Origin: Parvularia atlantis
Lineage: Eukaryota; Opisthokonta; Rotosphaerida
Assembly: GCA_943704415.1 (NCBI GenBank)
Contig: CALSCO010001763.1
Span: 1-34,299, forward strand
Reading direction: 5' to 3'
Length of the DNA: 34,299 nucleotides
A program made the translations under genes and the position numbers. This document shows positions 9,180 through 20,610 of this stretch, piece after piece. Under the pieces are notes generated by a model. The model was not told where the DNA came from, did not search any database, and saw only the letters and a program-made list of their open reading frames with translations. The first letter of the stretch is position 1. The number at the start of each line of letters is the position of its first letter.

Positions 9180-11508
9180 TCACGGCGCAAAGTGCGCAAA
9201 CGAGAAGATGCCCGCCGTGACGATGCTCGCAAACAGCAGCGTGAACACCCACGACGTGAACGTCTTGATGAACAGCATCGCGTTGAAGCCGCTCTTGCCC
9301 TCGAGCAGCCCCACCGCCACCGTCGAGCCGACCTGGCAGTGCGTCGACGAGATCGGCAGGCTCAGCATCGACGCCGAGATGACAACCGTGGCCGACGCAA
9401 GCTCAATGCAGAAGCCGCGCGCGGGCGTGATCTTGATCAGCTCGATGCCGATCGAGCGCATGACCTGGCGTGCGCCGTGCGCGCACGGTCAGCCTCGCGC
9501 GGCACCGCAGCAGGACAGGCACGCACGTGGTAGCCGTACGTGAGCAGGCCGACGACGATGCCACCGCCGCCCATCGCCAGGATCCACAGCGGCACGGTCG
9601 ACGTCGACGACACGTTGCAGTCGTTGTAGATGTTCACGATGGCCGAGAACGGGCCTGCGCCGGCGCATCAGCCCTCGCCACCAACAGGCCGTAAGGGGAG
9701 ACTGACGTACCGATCGAGTTGGCCACGTCGTTGGCGCCGTGCGCGAACGACATGAAGCACGCCGTCACAACCTGCAGGTACGAGAACAGGTGCTCGGTCT
9801 TGACGTCAAACAGCTCTGCGTTGCGGTGCATCTCCTTGACGTGCTCCTGCGGAAACCGTGCCCGCGTTCAGCGCGGCGCACGTGACACCCATGTGCCCTG
9901 TCGCACCGACTCGAACGCCGTCTCCTCCATGTCCTCGCCCATCATGCGCCGCCACTGCGCCTTTAAGAACGACTTCTCGTCGTCGATCGGCACGACCGCG
10001 CTCAAGCTGCTCCCAGCCACCTGGGCACCGTGCGTCAGTGCACCGCGCAGGCAGCAGTATACCGCGCGCACCGCCTCATCGCCCTTGGTCGCCTCGTCCG
10101 TGCCCTGCAGACGAGCGCACAAGGACGTGTGAGCAACGCCGGACATGCCGCGGCGCAGAGTGGGTGGGGGTGGGGGGCGGCGGCGTGCACAGCCGGAAGG
10201 GAAGACGAACGAAGGGGGGAAATCGCTGGCCTGGCAAAGCGCGCGGGCAAGAGCAAGGGGTCCGCGTGGCGAAAAAGAGAATGACCTGATAGGTCGCCAC
10301 CTGGGTGGTGTTGATGAGGCTCTGGCGCGGGTTCTCGAGGTTGTCGTAGTCGGCCGTCGTCGCTGGGGCCTGCTGGATGTGCGTCCGGGCGCGCCTAGGT
10401 GAGCGAGGCACTGCGTACGCGCCCGGGTGCTCACCGTCGCGCCCCACGAGTGCGTCTGCAGGCGCTTGGCGAGCCACGGCACGAAGGTGAAGTGAACGAT
10501 GATAGCAAGGCCGATGCCGATGCCGATGGAGATCAGCAGACCCTGCGTGCCGGCCGAGGTCAGCTACAGGCAGCGGAGAGGCCCGGTAGCGCACGTGCCT
10601 GCCAGACGGGCAGCGTGTCATCGATGTTGAAGCCCGAAAGGCCCTTGTAGGTGATGTAGAAGGCGTTGATGACGACCGTGACGAAGACGAGCAGCGGATA
10701 GAAGTTGAGCCCGCGCGCGACCGAGTTTGGCGAGCGCAGGATGAAGCGGCGCACGCACTGCACGCGGCGTTGTGCGTGAGGCGGCCGCGCGAGGGACCGT
10801 GCACGCGACACGGGCGACGCACGTAGAAGACGCTGGCCGAGACGAGGCCGGCGAGGACGGGCGAGATGACCCAGGAGAGGACGATGAAGCCGACCTCCTC
10901 CCAGTCGACCGCACCCCAGCCGTGCGCGACGATGGCGAAGCCCATGATGGCGCCGACGATCGAGTGCGTGGTCGAGACGGGCAGGCCGAGGCGCGTGGCG
11001 ATGAGCACCCAGCCGCCGGCGCCTGGCGCGACGTCGTCAGTGTGGTGACAGTGGCAGCAAGGGCAGCAGAAGGCGCACCCATCAGCGCCGTCAGCATGCC
11101 CAGCATGAGCACGGCCGGCTCGTCCTTGAACAGGTTCGGGTCCGTGATGCCCTTGGCAATCGTGCTCGTGACCGACGCGCCCATCAGCGACCCGGTGAAC
11201 TCGAGCACTGCGGCGATGCACACGGCCTGGCGTCGCCGTCCGCGTCAGGGCCGCCGCGACCTACCGGCGTCCGCACGACGGCGCGCACCTGCCACAGCTT
11301 GAGCGTCTTGGAGCCGACCGAGGTCGCGAAGGCGTTGGCGACGTCGTTGGCGCCAATGCCGTACGCCATCACGAACGAGAAGATCTTTGGCGCGCGAATC
11401 AGCGCCCGCACGGCCTAGCCCGCCTGCGCGCACCCCGCCGACGACGACGATCCAGAGGTAGTCGCGCGGGTTGTACTCGCCGTACGACTCGCACAGCGCG
11501 TCCGACAT
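9180..11508 (-). CDS. PiT/PHO4-family inorganic phosphate transporter
   Basis: Cation-coupled phosphate symporter of the PiT (SLC20, PHO-4) family, expected in the plasma or a vacuolar membrane. Both halves carry the family signature: [18 protein letters not shown] in the first exons and [10 protein letters not shown] in the second half. The paired motifs [11 protein letters not shown] and [11 protein letters not shown] mark the two inverted repeats. About ten hydrophobic segments are visible, for example [39 protein letters not shown] and [20 protein letters not shown] hydrophilic central loop contains [19 protein letters not shown] and [17 protein letters not shown] infer about ten introns, including one longer intron of roughly 180 nt (about 10300-10118). 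The protein starts [20 protein letters not shown] and ends FSFAHFAP. It is divergent from the RidA gene. Confidence 0.92.
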
Positions 11509-11985
11509 GGCGAAGGGCGACGAACGGCGCGTCACGCGGCGGCGACAGTGAAGTGGCTGGCCACGCGCGCTGGCCGTCGCCACGTGCCCGTGCTGTGCGT
11601 GCTGGTTGGCTGGCCGTGCGCCACACTGCAGTGCGCGCGACTCGCAGACATGCGCGCATGATGGCGGTGCATCCGTGACGGCGAGTCGCGGCGTGCGGGC
11701 GGCTCGTGTGGCCCGTGTGGCCCGCCGTGCGGCTCGCCGCTTGCTGTGCGGGTGCAAGGGACGCCGCTTGTGCTGCCTGTGCGTTGCGTGCGATTCTGGT
11801 GGCGCTGCGGGGAGAAGAATGACCGCGCCCGGGCTGTGCACTCGCACGACCTGCCCGGCTCACGCACGCACCACCTGCCCGAGCTCAATCGCCCGCCCGC
11901 TCGGCGACTGACACGGCGCCACGCCACGCCGGCACCACTGGTGCAGCCGCAGATTACCCCACTTGCGTCGACCCGCAGGCCGCGC
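11509..11985. promoter_or_regulatory. Divergent intergenic region, phosphate transporter and RidA
   Basis: 477 bp without a supported gene. It should carry the promoters of both flanking genes. A GTGTGGCCC/GTGCGGCTCG-rich patch at about 11690-11740 contains short imperfect repeats. ORFs here have the biased composition of shadow frames and no recognisable motif. Confidence 0.4.
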
Positions 11986-12575
11986 ATGGCATCGCTGCAG
12001 CTGATCAACGTCGCCGAGGCGACCATCGGCCCGTTCTGTGCGCCAACACCTGATCGCACTCACACCCGCTCACGCACGCTCGCGCGCAGCCAACGCGGCC
12101 GTCGTTGACGGCAAGATCGTCTACCTCAGCGGCATCGTCGGCGTCCCGCCCGGCGGCCCCCTGCCCGACGCGTTCGAGGCGCAGCTCACGCAGATCTTTG
12201 TCAACCTGCGCAGCGTGCGCCCGCATCCCCGCTCCCCGTTGGTCGCGGCTCACTGTCGCTGTACGCGCAGGTGCTCGCCGCCGCCAAGTCGGACCTGCAG
12301 CACGTCGTCAAGTGCGCCCTTTGCCGCCCTCGAGCGCACCGTCCTCACGCGGCCGCGCCGCAGGTGCAACGTGTACCTGATCGACATGAACGACTTTGCC
12401 AAGCTCAACGAGATGTACGCGGCCGAGTTCAACGGCCACAAGCCTGCGCGGTGCGCGCCCCTCGCCACCCACCTGCCTGCCGTGCCAACGACGCCGCAGC
12501 ACGACCGTGCAGGTATCGCGCTTGCCGCTGGGCGCCAAGGTCGAGATCGAGGCCGTGGCCGTTGTCGCGCAGTGA
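11986..12575 (+). CDS. RIDA: RidA (YjgF/YER057c/UK114) enamine/imine deaminase
   Basis: Hydrolyses reactive 2-aminoacrylate and other enamine/imine intermediates made by PLP enzymes. It forms a trimer, in cytosol or mitochondrion. After splicing, the sequence runs through the family hallmarks: GPFSNAAVVDGKIVYLSGIV, the Q-L-x-x-I-F-x-N-L helix, VVKCNVYLIDMNDFAKLN, YAAEFNGHKPARTTVQVSRL and KVEIEAVAVVAQ to the stop. The conserved Arg in PART and the Glu in EIEAVAV are both present. Four short GT-AG introns (about 12038-12093, 12220-12270, 12312-12361 and 12452-12500) were placed by frame and family match. The spliced length (about 128 aa) is typical. The start Met begins MASLQLINVAEATIGPF. Confidence 0.93.
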
Positions 12576-12677
12576 TGCCGCTGTCGCGGTCGGGACACGC
12601 AGCTCGTTGTGCGACACACGGCAAGGGGGGCAAGGGAAGGAAAAAGCACGCAAACAATCGGGAAGAAACGATCGTGC

Positions 12678-13726
12678 CTACACCTTGGGCTTCTGCTCGG
12701 GATGGCCCGTGGTGTAGTACGTCTGCTCGTTGTCGCGGTTGAGGCGGCGGGCCTCGTCCAGCAGCGCCTGCGTCGGCGCCGCCGCCATCGTCAGCGGCGT
12801 CGCTCGCAACCCGGCCAGCGGCCAGCGGCGTCCGCACCTGCTCGCGCTCCTCCTTGGTCGGGATGCGCTGGATGAGGCAGCACGCGAACAGGATCACGAG
12901 CAGCTCGAGCGCGCCCACGCAAATCGCCGTCACACCGATGGCAAACAGGTTCTGCGCGCCGCGCGCGATCAGCGGCGGCGGCAGAGGTGGTGAGCGGCGG
13001 CCGCGAGACACACCTGCTCGATCGAGTTGACGATCGCGCCCTCGCAGCCCATCATGCTATCCGACATGCATCCGGGCGAGGCGCGGTCGGTGGAGTCAGT
13101 CCTGTGCGCGCGAAGCGTCAGCACCGGCGTTCGCAAGAAACGCGCGTGCGCACCAGCCGCAGCAGTCGAATGCGTTCTCGAGGTCCGCCTTGCCTTGCGG
13201 GGTCAGGTTGGTCCAAGCCTCCGAGGCCCACGTGGGGATGTCGTCGCGGAGGACGTAGGCGGTGATGCCGAGGGCGATCTGAGCGGGCGCAACGTCAGCG
13301 CTGTGCCACACGAAGAGGAGGCGGGCGCACCTGGATGAGCATGATCACGAGCACAAAGCCAAAGTAGGCCTTGAGCAGGCCGCGGCTCTCGTACATGGCG
13401 CCGCAGCAGCCGACGAGGGCGATGAGCGTGACGAGACAGCCGAGGACGATGAGGCCTGCGGCGGCGCGGGCGTGAGCGACACAAGAGCGAGGACCGAGTG
13501 AGCGCACCAATGGCCAGGTTGGTGCTCGAGATGCCCTCGACGTAGTTGGTGAGCGACCACGAGCCGAGGGCGATGAGCAGCACGCCGCCGACCTGCGCGC
13601 CGCGCGTGCGTGCGTCAGTCGGGGGTTGCCCCACGCCCCTCAGCCGGCGCTGCGGCGCACGAGGAAGATGAAGTCGACGAGGACGAGGAGCAGCTTGTAG
13701 CACTTGAGGTCTGCGGTGAAGCCCAT
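12678..13726 (-). CDS. Tetraspanin
   Basis: Four-pass membrane scaffold protein. In order: a short cytoplasmic MGFTADLKCYK; TM1 (LLLVLVDFIFLVGGVLLIAL); a small extracellular loop (NYVEGISSTNLAI); TM2 (LIVLGCLVTLIALVGCCGAM); ESRGLLKAYF; TM3 (GFVLVIMLIQIALGITAYVL); and a large loop with the diagnostic FDCCGW, then PGC and a further Cys (MMGC). TM4 (IGVTAICVGALELLVILFAC) and a cytoplasmic tail ending EQKPKV follow. Seven GT-AG introns were placed by frame. The loop has four visible cysteines, the minimal tetraspanin set. The stop is only 102 bp from the convergent RidA stop. Partners are not predictable. Confidence 0.9.
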
Positions 13727-13871
13727 GGTGGCTGGCTGGCTCGGGGTGGCTGGCGGGGCAGGGTGGCGGGGCTGCGGGCAGCAGCGGTCGCGTGCGCGGC
13801 GGGGTCAATGTCAAGCGGTGACGTCGACGCGGCTGATGTGCGGCGCGGCGGGAAAAGGCGCGTGTGCGCGC

Positions 13872-13906
<35 letters not shown>

Positions 13907-14479
13907 GGGGACAGCGGGTGGGCACGGAGGGGGGAGGGCGCAGAGGCGCGGCGTGAGGCGCGGCGTGAGGAGCGGAGAAGGGCAGCGGCGTGCGGCGGCG
14001 GGCTGAGGAAAGGGAAGTTCCCCATTCTGTTACCCGGGTAGCAGTGTGACAGCGCATGCCGGCGAACGCATGACGCCGATCGACGCGCCCGATGTGCCCC
14101 GCCCCACACGGCCCCAGCACGCGGATCGCACCCGGCATCGATCGCAGCCTGCCGCCCGCAAACAGCCCGCATCGTGGGAGCCGCACGGACACTGCACCGC
14201 GCACGGCCCAGCACGCCCCACTCGTTGATTTGCGTCGCTGCGGAGGGCCACGTGCCGCCGCCGCCGCCGCCTCCCCGCCGCCTTTCCGCCGTCCGCGCAC
14301 CCCCCGCGACCGCAAGCGCTCTGTTTTTTTTTTCGCCGCGCGCGTCGCCTGCTGCACGTCGCCCGCGCGCGGCTGACCTGCACCGCCGCGCCTGCCAAGC
14401 CCTGCCCTCTGCGGAACATTCGGCCCGCTTGCCTGCTCCTGCCGCGGAACATAAGCATCACAAGACCCGCGGGCGCACC
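13727..14479. promoter_or_regulatory. Divergent intergenic region, tetraspanin and hybrid kinase
   Basis: At 753 bp this is the longest gene-free stretch in the window. It contains a (GT)n microsatellite near the tetraspanin start and a 10-T run (14324-14333) about 150 bp before the kinase ATG. No conserved protein is encoded. The long minus-strand frame through here is a composition shadow. Confidence 0.45.
13876..13904 (+). repeat. (GT)n dinucleotide microsatellite
   Basis: About 14 uninterrupted GT units lie 150 bp upstream of the tetraspanin start codon, flanked by CGTGCG-type sequence. Potentially Z-DNA forming, but no function can be assigned. Confidence 0.9.
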
Positions 14480-17400
14480 ATGCTCGAGACCCTCGCGCGC
14501 GCCGTCCCCGCGCCCATGCGCCGCCTCGGCGCCGCCCTGTACGGCTGTGTCGACGCGTCGCTGCCACCGTGCTCGGTGCGGACGCGCCGCTGTGCGCGCA
14601 CACTGGCAGGCTGCAAGTGCTGACCCGCCCGTGCGTACGGCGCGCAGGTCGAGCAGGTGCGCCGGCGCCTCGTCATGACGATGGTGGCCATGGGCGTCGT
14701 CTTCTTCTGCGTGCGCCTCTGCGCTTACTCCGTCAGCACCGCCCCGCGGCAGCTCAACGTGTGCTCGTTCGCTGCGGGGCCTGCGCCGTGCTCACGCGAG
14801 CGCCCTCGCCCGCCCGCCCGCCAGCTCTGGATGGACGTGGCCGCGCTGATCGTCCACTCGGGCGCGTTCTCGATGCTTGAGCGCGATGTGATTGATGCCG
14901 CAACCGTCGGGTGAGCGCGCACGTCTGCTGCCTCCTTGCGCGCGCTGCTGACACGCCTGTGCGCAGTGACGTCGCCGTGTGGATGTTCGCGGCGATGTAC
15001 GCCATGAACGTGTTTGTGATCGAGGAGCACATGTTCTCCCTCATCTCGTTCGCGTCGACCATCCTACCCGTCCTCGCAAGCTTCATCGCCACACGCAAGA
15101 CGGCCGCGCGGGTGAGCCTGGTGCACCTGCTGCCTCTGGCGCCTGACGGCACCGACGCCGCGTCGCAGATCATCGCCTTTATGACCTTCATGTACATCGT
15201 CGCATTCTGCAAGAGCGCCGACCGCCCCGCGCGCACGCTGCAGGTGCGCAGGCCGCGCGCTTTGCAGACACCAGACCGCTCATGCTGCCCGCCGCGTGTG
15301 CACTCAGCTGACCGACGTCGACGGCCTGTTCACGCTCCTCGGCACGGTCGTGTGCATCTCGCTACTGGCACAAATCTACGTCTCGCACGTGCAGCGCAAC
15401 TTTGACGGTGCGGCGCACCCCGACCGCTCCGTAGACCGCTCACTCGGCCGCCGCCGCCGCAGCGATGGTCCAGACGACCGGCACGGTCGAGCAGGCCAAC
15501 ATGACCAAAACCATGTTCATCGCCAACATCTCGCACGAGCTGCGTACGCCGCTGCACGCGATCCTGGCCGCGGCGTCATTCCTCAAGAGCGCGGACTTGT
15601 CGTCGGTGTGCGCACGGCTCGGACGCGGCTACGATCGCTCACGCGCGCGCCGCCGCAGGAGAGCCACATGTTTGTGAACACGATCCTGACCTGTAGCGAC
15701 ACGATCAAGTCGCTCGTCGGCAACATCCTCGACCTGTCGCGGATCGAGGCCGACATCCTCGAGTGGAACTGTCAGACGTTCGACCTGCTCGGCCTGGTCG
15801 AGGAGGTGCGGCGCGGGGCGGCGCGGGGCGGCTCGTACGGCCCGGCTGACACGCGCTGCGGCAGGTGGTCGACGGCATGGCCGTGTTTGCGCACAACAAG
15901 GGCATCCGGCTGCACCTGCGCTGCCCGATCGCCCCGCCCTTCCGCTGGCAGTACATCTACTCGGACAGGATCCGCCTTAAGAAGATTGTCGGAAACGTGC
16001 GTCTCGCTGTTGTGTCGGCAGCGCACCACCTCAACCGGCGCGCGCGCAACGTCAGCTGGTCGACAACGCGATCAAGTTTTGCAACGTCGGGCGCGTCGAC
16101 GTGCGTGTGACTTGCGTCGGCTACTACGGTGCGCGCCGCGTGTGCGCCGAGGGCGGCGTGGGCTGACCCTGCGTGGCCCGCAGTGAGCGCCAGCGTCAAC
16201 AGCGACGAGCTGCACCCGATGTCGTCCATGCGCAAGACGCCGGCCACGGTCGTGTCTGAGCTGTTCCCGAACTACGTGCGTGGCGGCCGGCAACCGTCGC
16301 CGAGGCTCACGCGCGCGGCGCAGCACCGCGACTTTGTGCCGCCCAACTCGCCCCTGCGCCGTCAGCCGTACGCCGCGCGCATCCGCTTCGAGGTCAGCGA
16401 CACGGGCATCGGTGCGCTCGCCTCGCGAAAGGGGACGTGGGCGCACTGATCGCTGCTTGTGCGCAGGCATCGCCCCGCACTACCTGCCCGACGTCTTCGA
16501 GCCGTTCAGCCAGCCGCTCCGGCTCAAGGAGGGCCCCGGGCTGGGCCTGTGCGTCTCGCAGCGGCTCGCGCTGGGCCTGGGCGGACGCATCCACGTCGAG
16601 AGCAAGCAGAACGAGGGCTCGCGGTTCTGGTTCGAGCTTGTTGTGCCCGTGACGTGCGTGCCACGTGTGCGCGCGAGTGATTGACGCGCGGCTCAAAACC
16701 GCACAACCGCACACATATGCAGCCCCTGCGTCGAGCAGCAGCACGCGAAGGAGGCCGTCATGCCGCTCGCCGAGGGCGACGTCAACATGTCATCGTCGTC
16801 GCGTTCGAGCTCGGGCACGATGCCGGGCGGGCGCTCAGCCGTGTGCAGCCGGCTGCTCAGCGACCTGCACGAGCGGCGCACGCTCGGGCGCTTCTACTTC
16901 TGCCGCGAGCTGACGCCGTGCGGTGCGTGCGCGCACCTGCTTGCTTGCAGGCGCTCTGACGCGCTGCGCGCAGCGGAGGACTTGCTGGAGGAGCTTGACC
17001 TGTGTGGCTTCGCAACGTGCAAGATTGCAAAGCGTGAGCTGCTCGCCCTGCTGAAAGTGCGCCCCTCTCTTGCGGCTGTGCCATGTCGCGCTCACCACAC
17101 GCCCACCCGCAGTCGCGCCACCAGCCGCACACGTCGAACGGGGCTGGGACGATCGACCTGGTGCGCAGGGCTGCGCGGGGGTGTGCTGCGGGTGGCACGC
17201 CTCACGCCGCACGGCGCGCGTGCGCGCGCAGAGTGTCGAGCGCGCGACGCAGGCGCTGCACGAGCTGGACGTGGTCGTGATCGACGAGCAGCTGATGACG
17301 CTCGAGGAGGTGCTGCCGTGGCTGCAGTCGCAGACGTTCAACGGGGTGCGCTCGCGCGCGCACGTCCGCTCGCGTCTCATGTCACGCGCGGCCAGCAGAA

Positions 17401-19394
17401 AAGCTTCTGCCCCGTGGTCGTCTTCCTCGCGCTGATGGGCCAGGAGGACATGGTCCTGCGCACGCTCAACCAGCAGCAGCAGCAGCGCCTGCTGATCATC
17501 AGCAAGCCCGCGGGCCCGGTACGTCGCATGTGCCAGCGACGCTGAACCCCCGTGTGTGTGACAACTGCACGCTGCGCAGATCAACCTGCTGCAGTCGCTC
17601 AACCGTCTGATCGACATGGTCATGCAGTACTACGAGAACGTGGCCGAGCGCCCGCGCCGCCTGCTGCTGCCGCGCCCGACGATGAAGTGCGCCCGCTGCC
17701 CGGCCCATGCGCGTGCTGAACTGCTTTGCGCAGCCGCACGGCGTCCGTCGCTGGCACGGCGTCCTGGGCCGCGCATGCGAGTCGCGCGGGCGCCCCGGGC
17801 GGCTCGGTGGCGATGTCGCCGCGGCGAGTCGCACACGACCATCCGTCGGGTGCGCGTCGCAAGCATCGTGTGCACCCGCTGTGTGCTCACCCGAGCTTGC
17901 GCGCGAACAGTCGTCAGCAGCGCGTCCTTCACCCTATCGCATGCGCCCGTGCGCGCGGCCGCGATCGCACGGTGCGCGTGCGCTGCGGTATCAGCGGCGC
18001 AAGGTCGCGCTGACACCGCGAACACAGGTCCAAGAGCGACCAGACGCAGGCGACACCCGGCGCGTCCTTCCGCGGCCGGCGGCCGGCTCCCGTCCTTGCG
18101 CCGATCCCGGAGCACCCGGACGAGCACCAACGTGCGGGACGCTCACTGCGCATCGCCGCTGTGTGACGCGCGCTTGCACGCAGCCCTGACGCCGCTCTCC
18201 CCCGTGCACGAGGAATCGCCCGCGACGCCCGCGACGCCCGCGACGCCGGCCTCGCCGCCGGAGCAGGAGTATGGCGGCACCAAGACCCCGGTCGAGCACG
18301 GTACGCGCCCGATTGCGCCTTGACATGCCGGGGCCGGCTAATCGCGCATGCCCCGCCGCAGAGCACCGTCTCAAGGGCGAGCCGACCGCGCACGATGAGG
18401 GCGAGCACAACGGCGAGCACAACGGCGAGCAGTCGAGAGGCCCCAACGAGATCGACGACATTACGCCCGCGGGACCGAGCGAAGCAGCCGAGCACAGCGA
18501 CGACGGCGAACACGGCGACGACGAGGAGGACGACGACGACCTGTCGATGGACCAGACGTCGCTCTCGCACCGCCTGATCGGTGTGCCGACGGCCGCGATG
18601 GCCGCACATCCCGACGTCTCCGCCAGGTGTGTTCATGTGTGCGCATGCGGCGCGTCTAAGCACTGGCACAGCCTGCGCGGCGAGCGGTCGCTGTCGATTG
18701 AGACGGCCAGCGAGACGGTCCTGAGGTGCGCACGTCCCCTTGCGTGCGCCGCAAGCCGCTGACGTCGCGGCGGCAGCGGCGAGGGGCGCAAGCAGCCGCT
18801 GCCGATCCTTGTCGTGGAGGACAACCCGATCAACCAAATGATCATGAAGCACCTGATCACGAAGAAGATGGGGCTCGAATGCGAGGTGTGCTCACGCACG
18901 CGCGGTGCGGCCGAGACGAATGCTCGCGCCCAGATCGTGGACAACGGCCGCAAGGCGCTCGAAGCGTGGAGCGAGCGCGACTTTTCGCTCATCTTTATGG
19001 ACATCCAGATGCCCGTGATGGACGGGTGCGCGCCTGCCCCGCCCCGCGCACGTGGCCAGTGCTCACTGTGCGCGTTTGGCGCAGGCTCACGGCGATGCGC
19101 GAGATCCGCCGCCTGGAGCGCCTGGAGGGGCGCAAGCGCGTGTGGATTGTCGCGATGACCGGCCTTGCGTTCATGGAGGACCGCGACGCGGCGGTCGAGG
19201 CCGGTGCGCACGCATTCGCGGTGCGGCTGAGCGGCGCGTGCGCTGAGACACGGCGCGACGGCGCAGGCTGCGACGAGTTCCTGTCAAAGCCGGTCGACAT
19301 GGAGATGCTGCAGAACCGCGTCCTGGTCTGGCTGGCCGAGTCGTCGGCGTCGCCCGCGACCGCGCTCGGGCCGCCCGGAGGCAGCGGCGCGTGA
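14480..19394 (+). CDS. Membrane-bound hybrid histidine kinase with receiver-like and receiver domains
   Basis: Two-component sensor. The N-terminal third has about six hydrophobic segments (for example MTMVAMGVVFFCVRLCAY, DVAVWMFAAMYAMNVFVI and LFTLLGTVVCISLLAQIYV) of unknown ligand. HisKA follows with MFIANISHELRTPLHAIL, the phosphoacceptor His codon at about 15534. The HATPase domain shows the N box (LVDNAIKFC), G1 (VSDTGIG), F box (VFEPFSQP) and G2 (GLGLCVSQRLALGLGG). A receiver-like domain comes next (LDVVVIDEQ ... VVVFLAL ... LLIISKPAGP), whose N-terminal acidic pair I cannot recognise. A linker holds a long Asp/Glu/His-rich stretch, then a canonical receiver: PILVVEDNPINQ, FMDIQMPVMDG, VAMTG and FLSKPVD. 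About 20 introns are inferred. The splicing between 17840 and 18030 is unclear. The order kinase, receiver-like, receiver recalls plant cytokinin receptors. No output domain is fused, so an Hpt partner is expected elsewhere. Confidence 0.9.
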
Positions 19395-19655
19395 GGAGCC
19401 GAGAGTGAGAGCGCAGAGAACGAACTGATCAAATGCTGACATGCGTATGCCGCCATGCCGGACACCGCGCCGTCAGCCAGTGCGGCGCATGCCATGGCCG
19501 AACATTGCCCGATCAGCCAGAGCGGCGTCGCACAGCATGCCGGACATTGCGCTGTCAGCGAATCGCGCGTCTGTGATGGCAGACGGCTGATGTCGCTCGC
19601 CTCCGCGCTCAGACCCGCGCAACAGCTCAGCGCCCCGCCCTGCCCCAAGCCGCCG
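19395..19655 (+). repeat. Intergenic stretch with three imperfect direct repeats
   Basis: Between the kinase stop and the SH3 gene start, a unit of about 34-40 bp recurs three times, beginning at 19454, 19493 and 19536. Each copy starts CATGCCGGACA or a close variant, continues with a TTGC/CCGC block and contains (A/G)TCAGC. The copies are diverged from each other. They could be 5' regulatory sequence for the SH3 gene or decayed repeats. No protein match. Confidence 0.6.
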
Positions 19656-20473
19656 ATGGACGCCGACACCCTGGCCGGCGTGGCCGTGCGCGATTTCGCC
19701 TACAAGCCCGAGGACCCGCGGCACGCCGGGCCGCCGCTGGACCACAGCGGCGCGCCAAAGTACGCGCCCAAGCACGACCCCGCGGACGACGACGGTGCGG
19801 GGCGCGGGGGCACGCGGACGTGCGGGGCGTGCGGGCGTGCGGGCGTGGCCGTGACGCGCGGTGCAGAGGACGAGCCGGTCAAGGTGCAGGCGCAGTACGA
19901 CTTTGACACGGAGGTGCCCGGCGAGCTCAGCTTCAAGGCGCGTCCGTCCGCCTGCGGGCATCGGCGCCGTCCTTGGCTCGGCTGAACGTGGCGCCCGCGT
20001 CGTCGACCGCACGCGCACACGCACGCGCACCGCGCTCGACCGCAGGCCAACGACATCATCATCGTGACCGAGAACCGCGGCGATGGGTGGCTGCGCGGCA
20101 AGCTCGCGGGCGTGTCGGGCTTTGTGCCAGAGTCGTGCGTGGCTGCTGTGCGATGCGCTCTCCGCCGCTCTGCTCTGCTCTGCTGCGCCTGTCGCGCTTG
20201 CCTGCCTGCTGTGCCGCTCGCCTTGGCCGGCTTCACAACGCGGTCTCATACAGCCGCGAGCGCAGCTACGTCAAGCCGCTCGACACGCCCGCGTCCAAGC
20301 ACAACAAGCTTGGCAGCGGCGGCCCGGGCGCGGCGCAGGGGGCAGCCGCGGCGATGGCAGCCGTCGCGGCAGCTGAGGCCGTGGCCGCGAGCAGCGCTGC
20401 GTCGGCCAGTGCCGCTGCCGCCGTGCCATCGTCGGCCGCGCCATCGTCAACCGCGTCGTCGATTTCGGCATGA
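19656..20473 (+). CDS. SH3-domain protein with Ala/Ser-rich tail
   Basis: Small adaptor-like protein. The first exon encodes a charged, Pro/His-rich N terminus (MDADTLAGVAVRDFAYKPED). After an intron, the SH3 domain reads VKVQAQYDFDTEVPGELSFK, then ANDIIIVTENRGDGWLRGKL and GVSGFVPES. This gives the ALYDF-like strand, the acidic RT loop, the G-D/N-G-W-W/L motif and the G-x-x-P-x-x-Y region with the terminal Tyr replaced. Joining FK to ANDIII needs a GC donor (CAAG|GCGCGTCC, about 19938), because no GT lies in the right phase. The C-terminal third is low-complexity Ala/Ser/Val (about 20330-20470). Ligand unknown; SH3 domains bind proline-rich peptides. Confidence 0.78.
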
Positions 20474-20493
20474 TCCGACCCGTCGCGCCCCCT

Positions 20494-20556
20494 GTCGCCC
20501 CTGTCGCCCCCGTCGCCCCTGTCGCCCCCGTCGCCCCCGTCGCCCCCGTCGCCCCT
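20494..20556 (+). repeat. 9-bp minisatellite (GTCGCCCCY)n
   Basis: Seven tandem copies of GTCGCCCC(T/C) start 21 bp after the SH3 gene stop and lie within the short gap before the next gene. The period is a multiple of three, but the array is outside any supported exon. Confidence 0.9.
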
Positions 20557-20610
20557 CGTACGGTTGTGTGACAGAACGTGCGTGACACGAGTTGCAGCCA
20601 GGCGAGAGAC

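Noticed and set aside
11509-11985. A gene in the gap between the phosphate transporter and RidA
   Set aside because: Frames here are Arg/Ala/Thr-rich shadows without motifs or consistent splice structure.
13203-14603. A 466-codon minus-strand frame across the tetraspanin start and its upstream region
   Set aside because: It is out of frame with the tetraspanin exons, is rich in Arg/Pro/His/Thr from GC bias and the GT microsatellite, and has no recognisable domain.
20494-20556. The 9-bp minisatellite as coding repeat of the SH3 or the next gene
   Set aside because: It lies after the SH3 stop codon and before the next start codon, and no splice path includes it.
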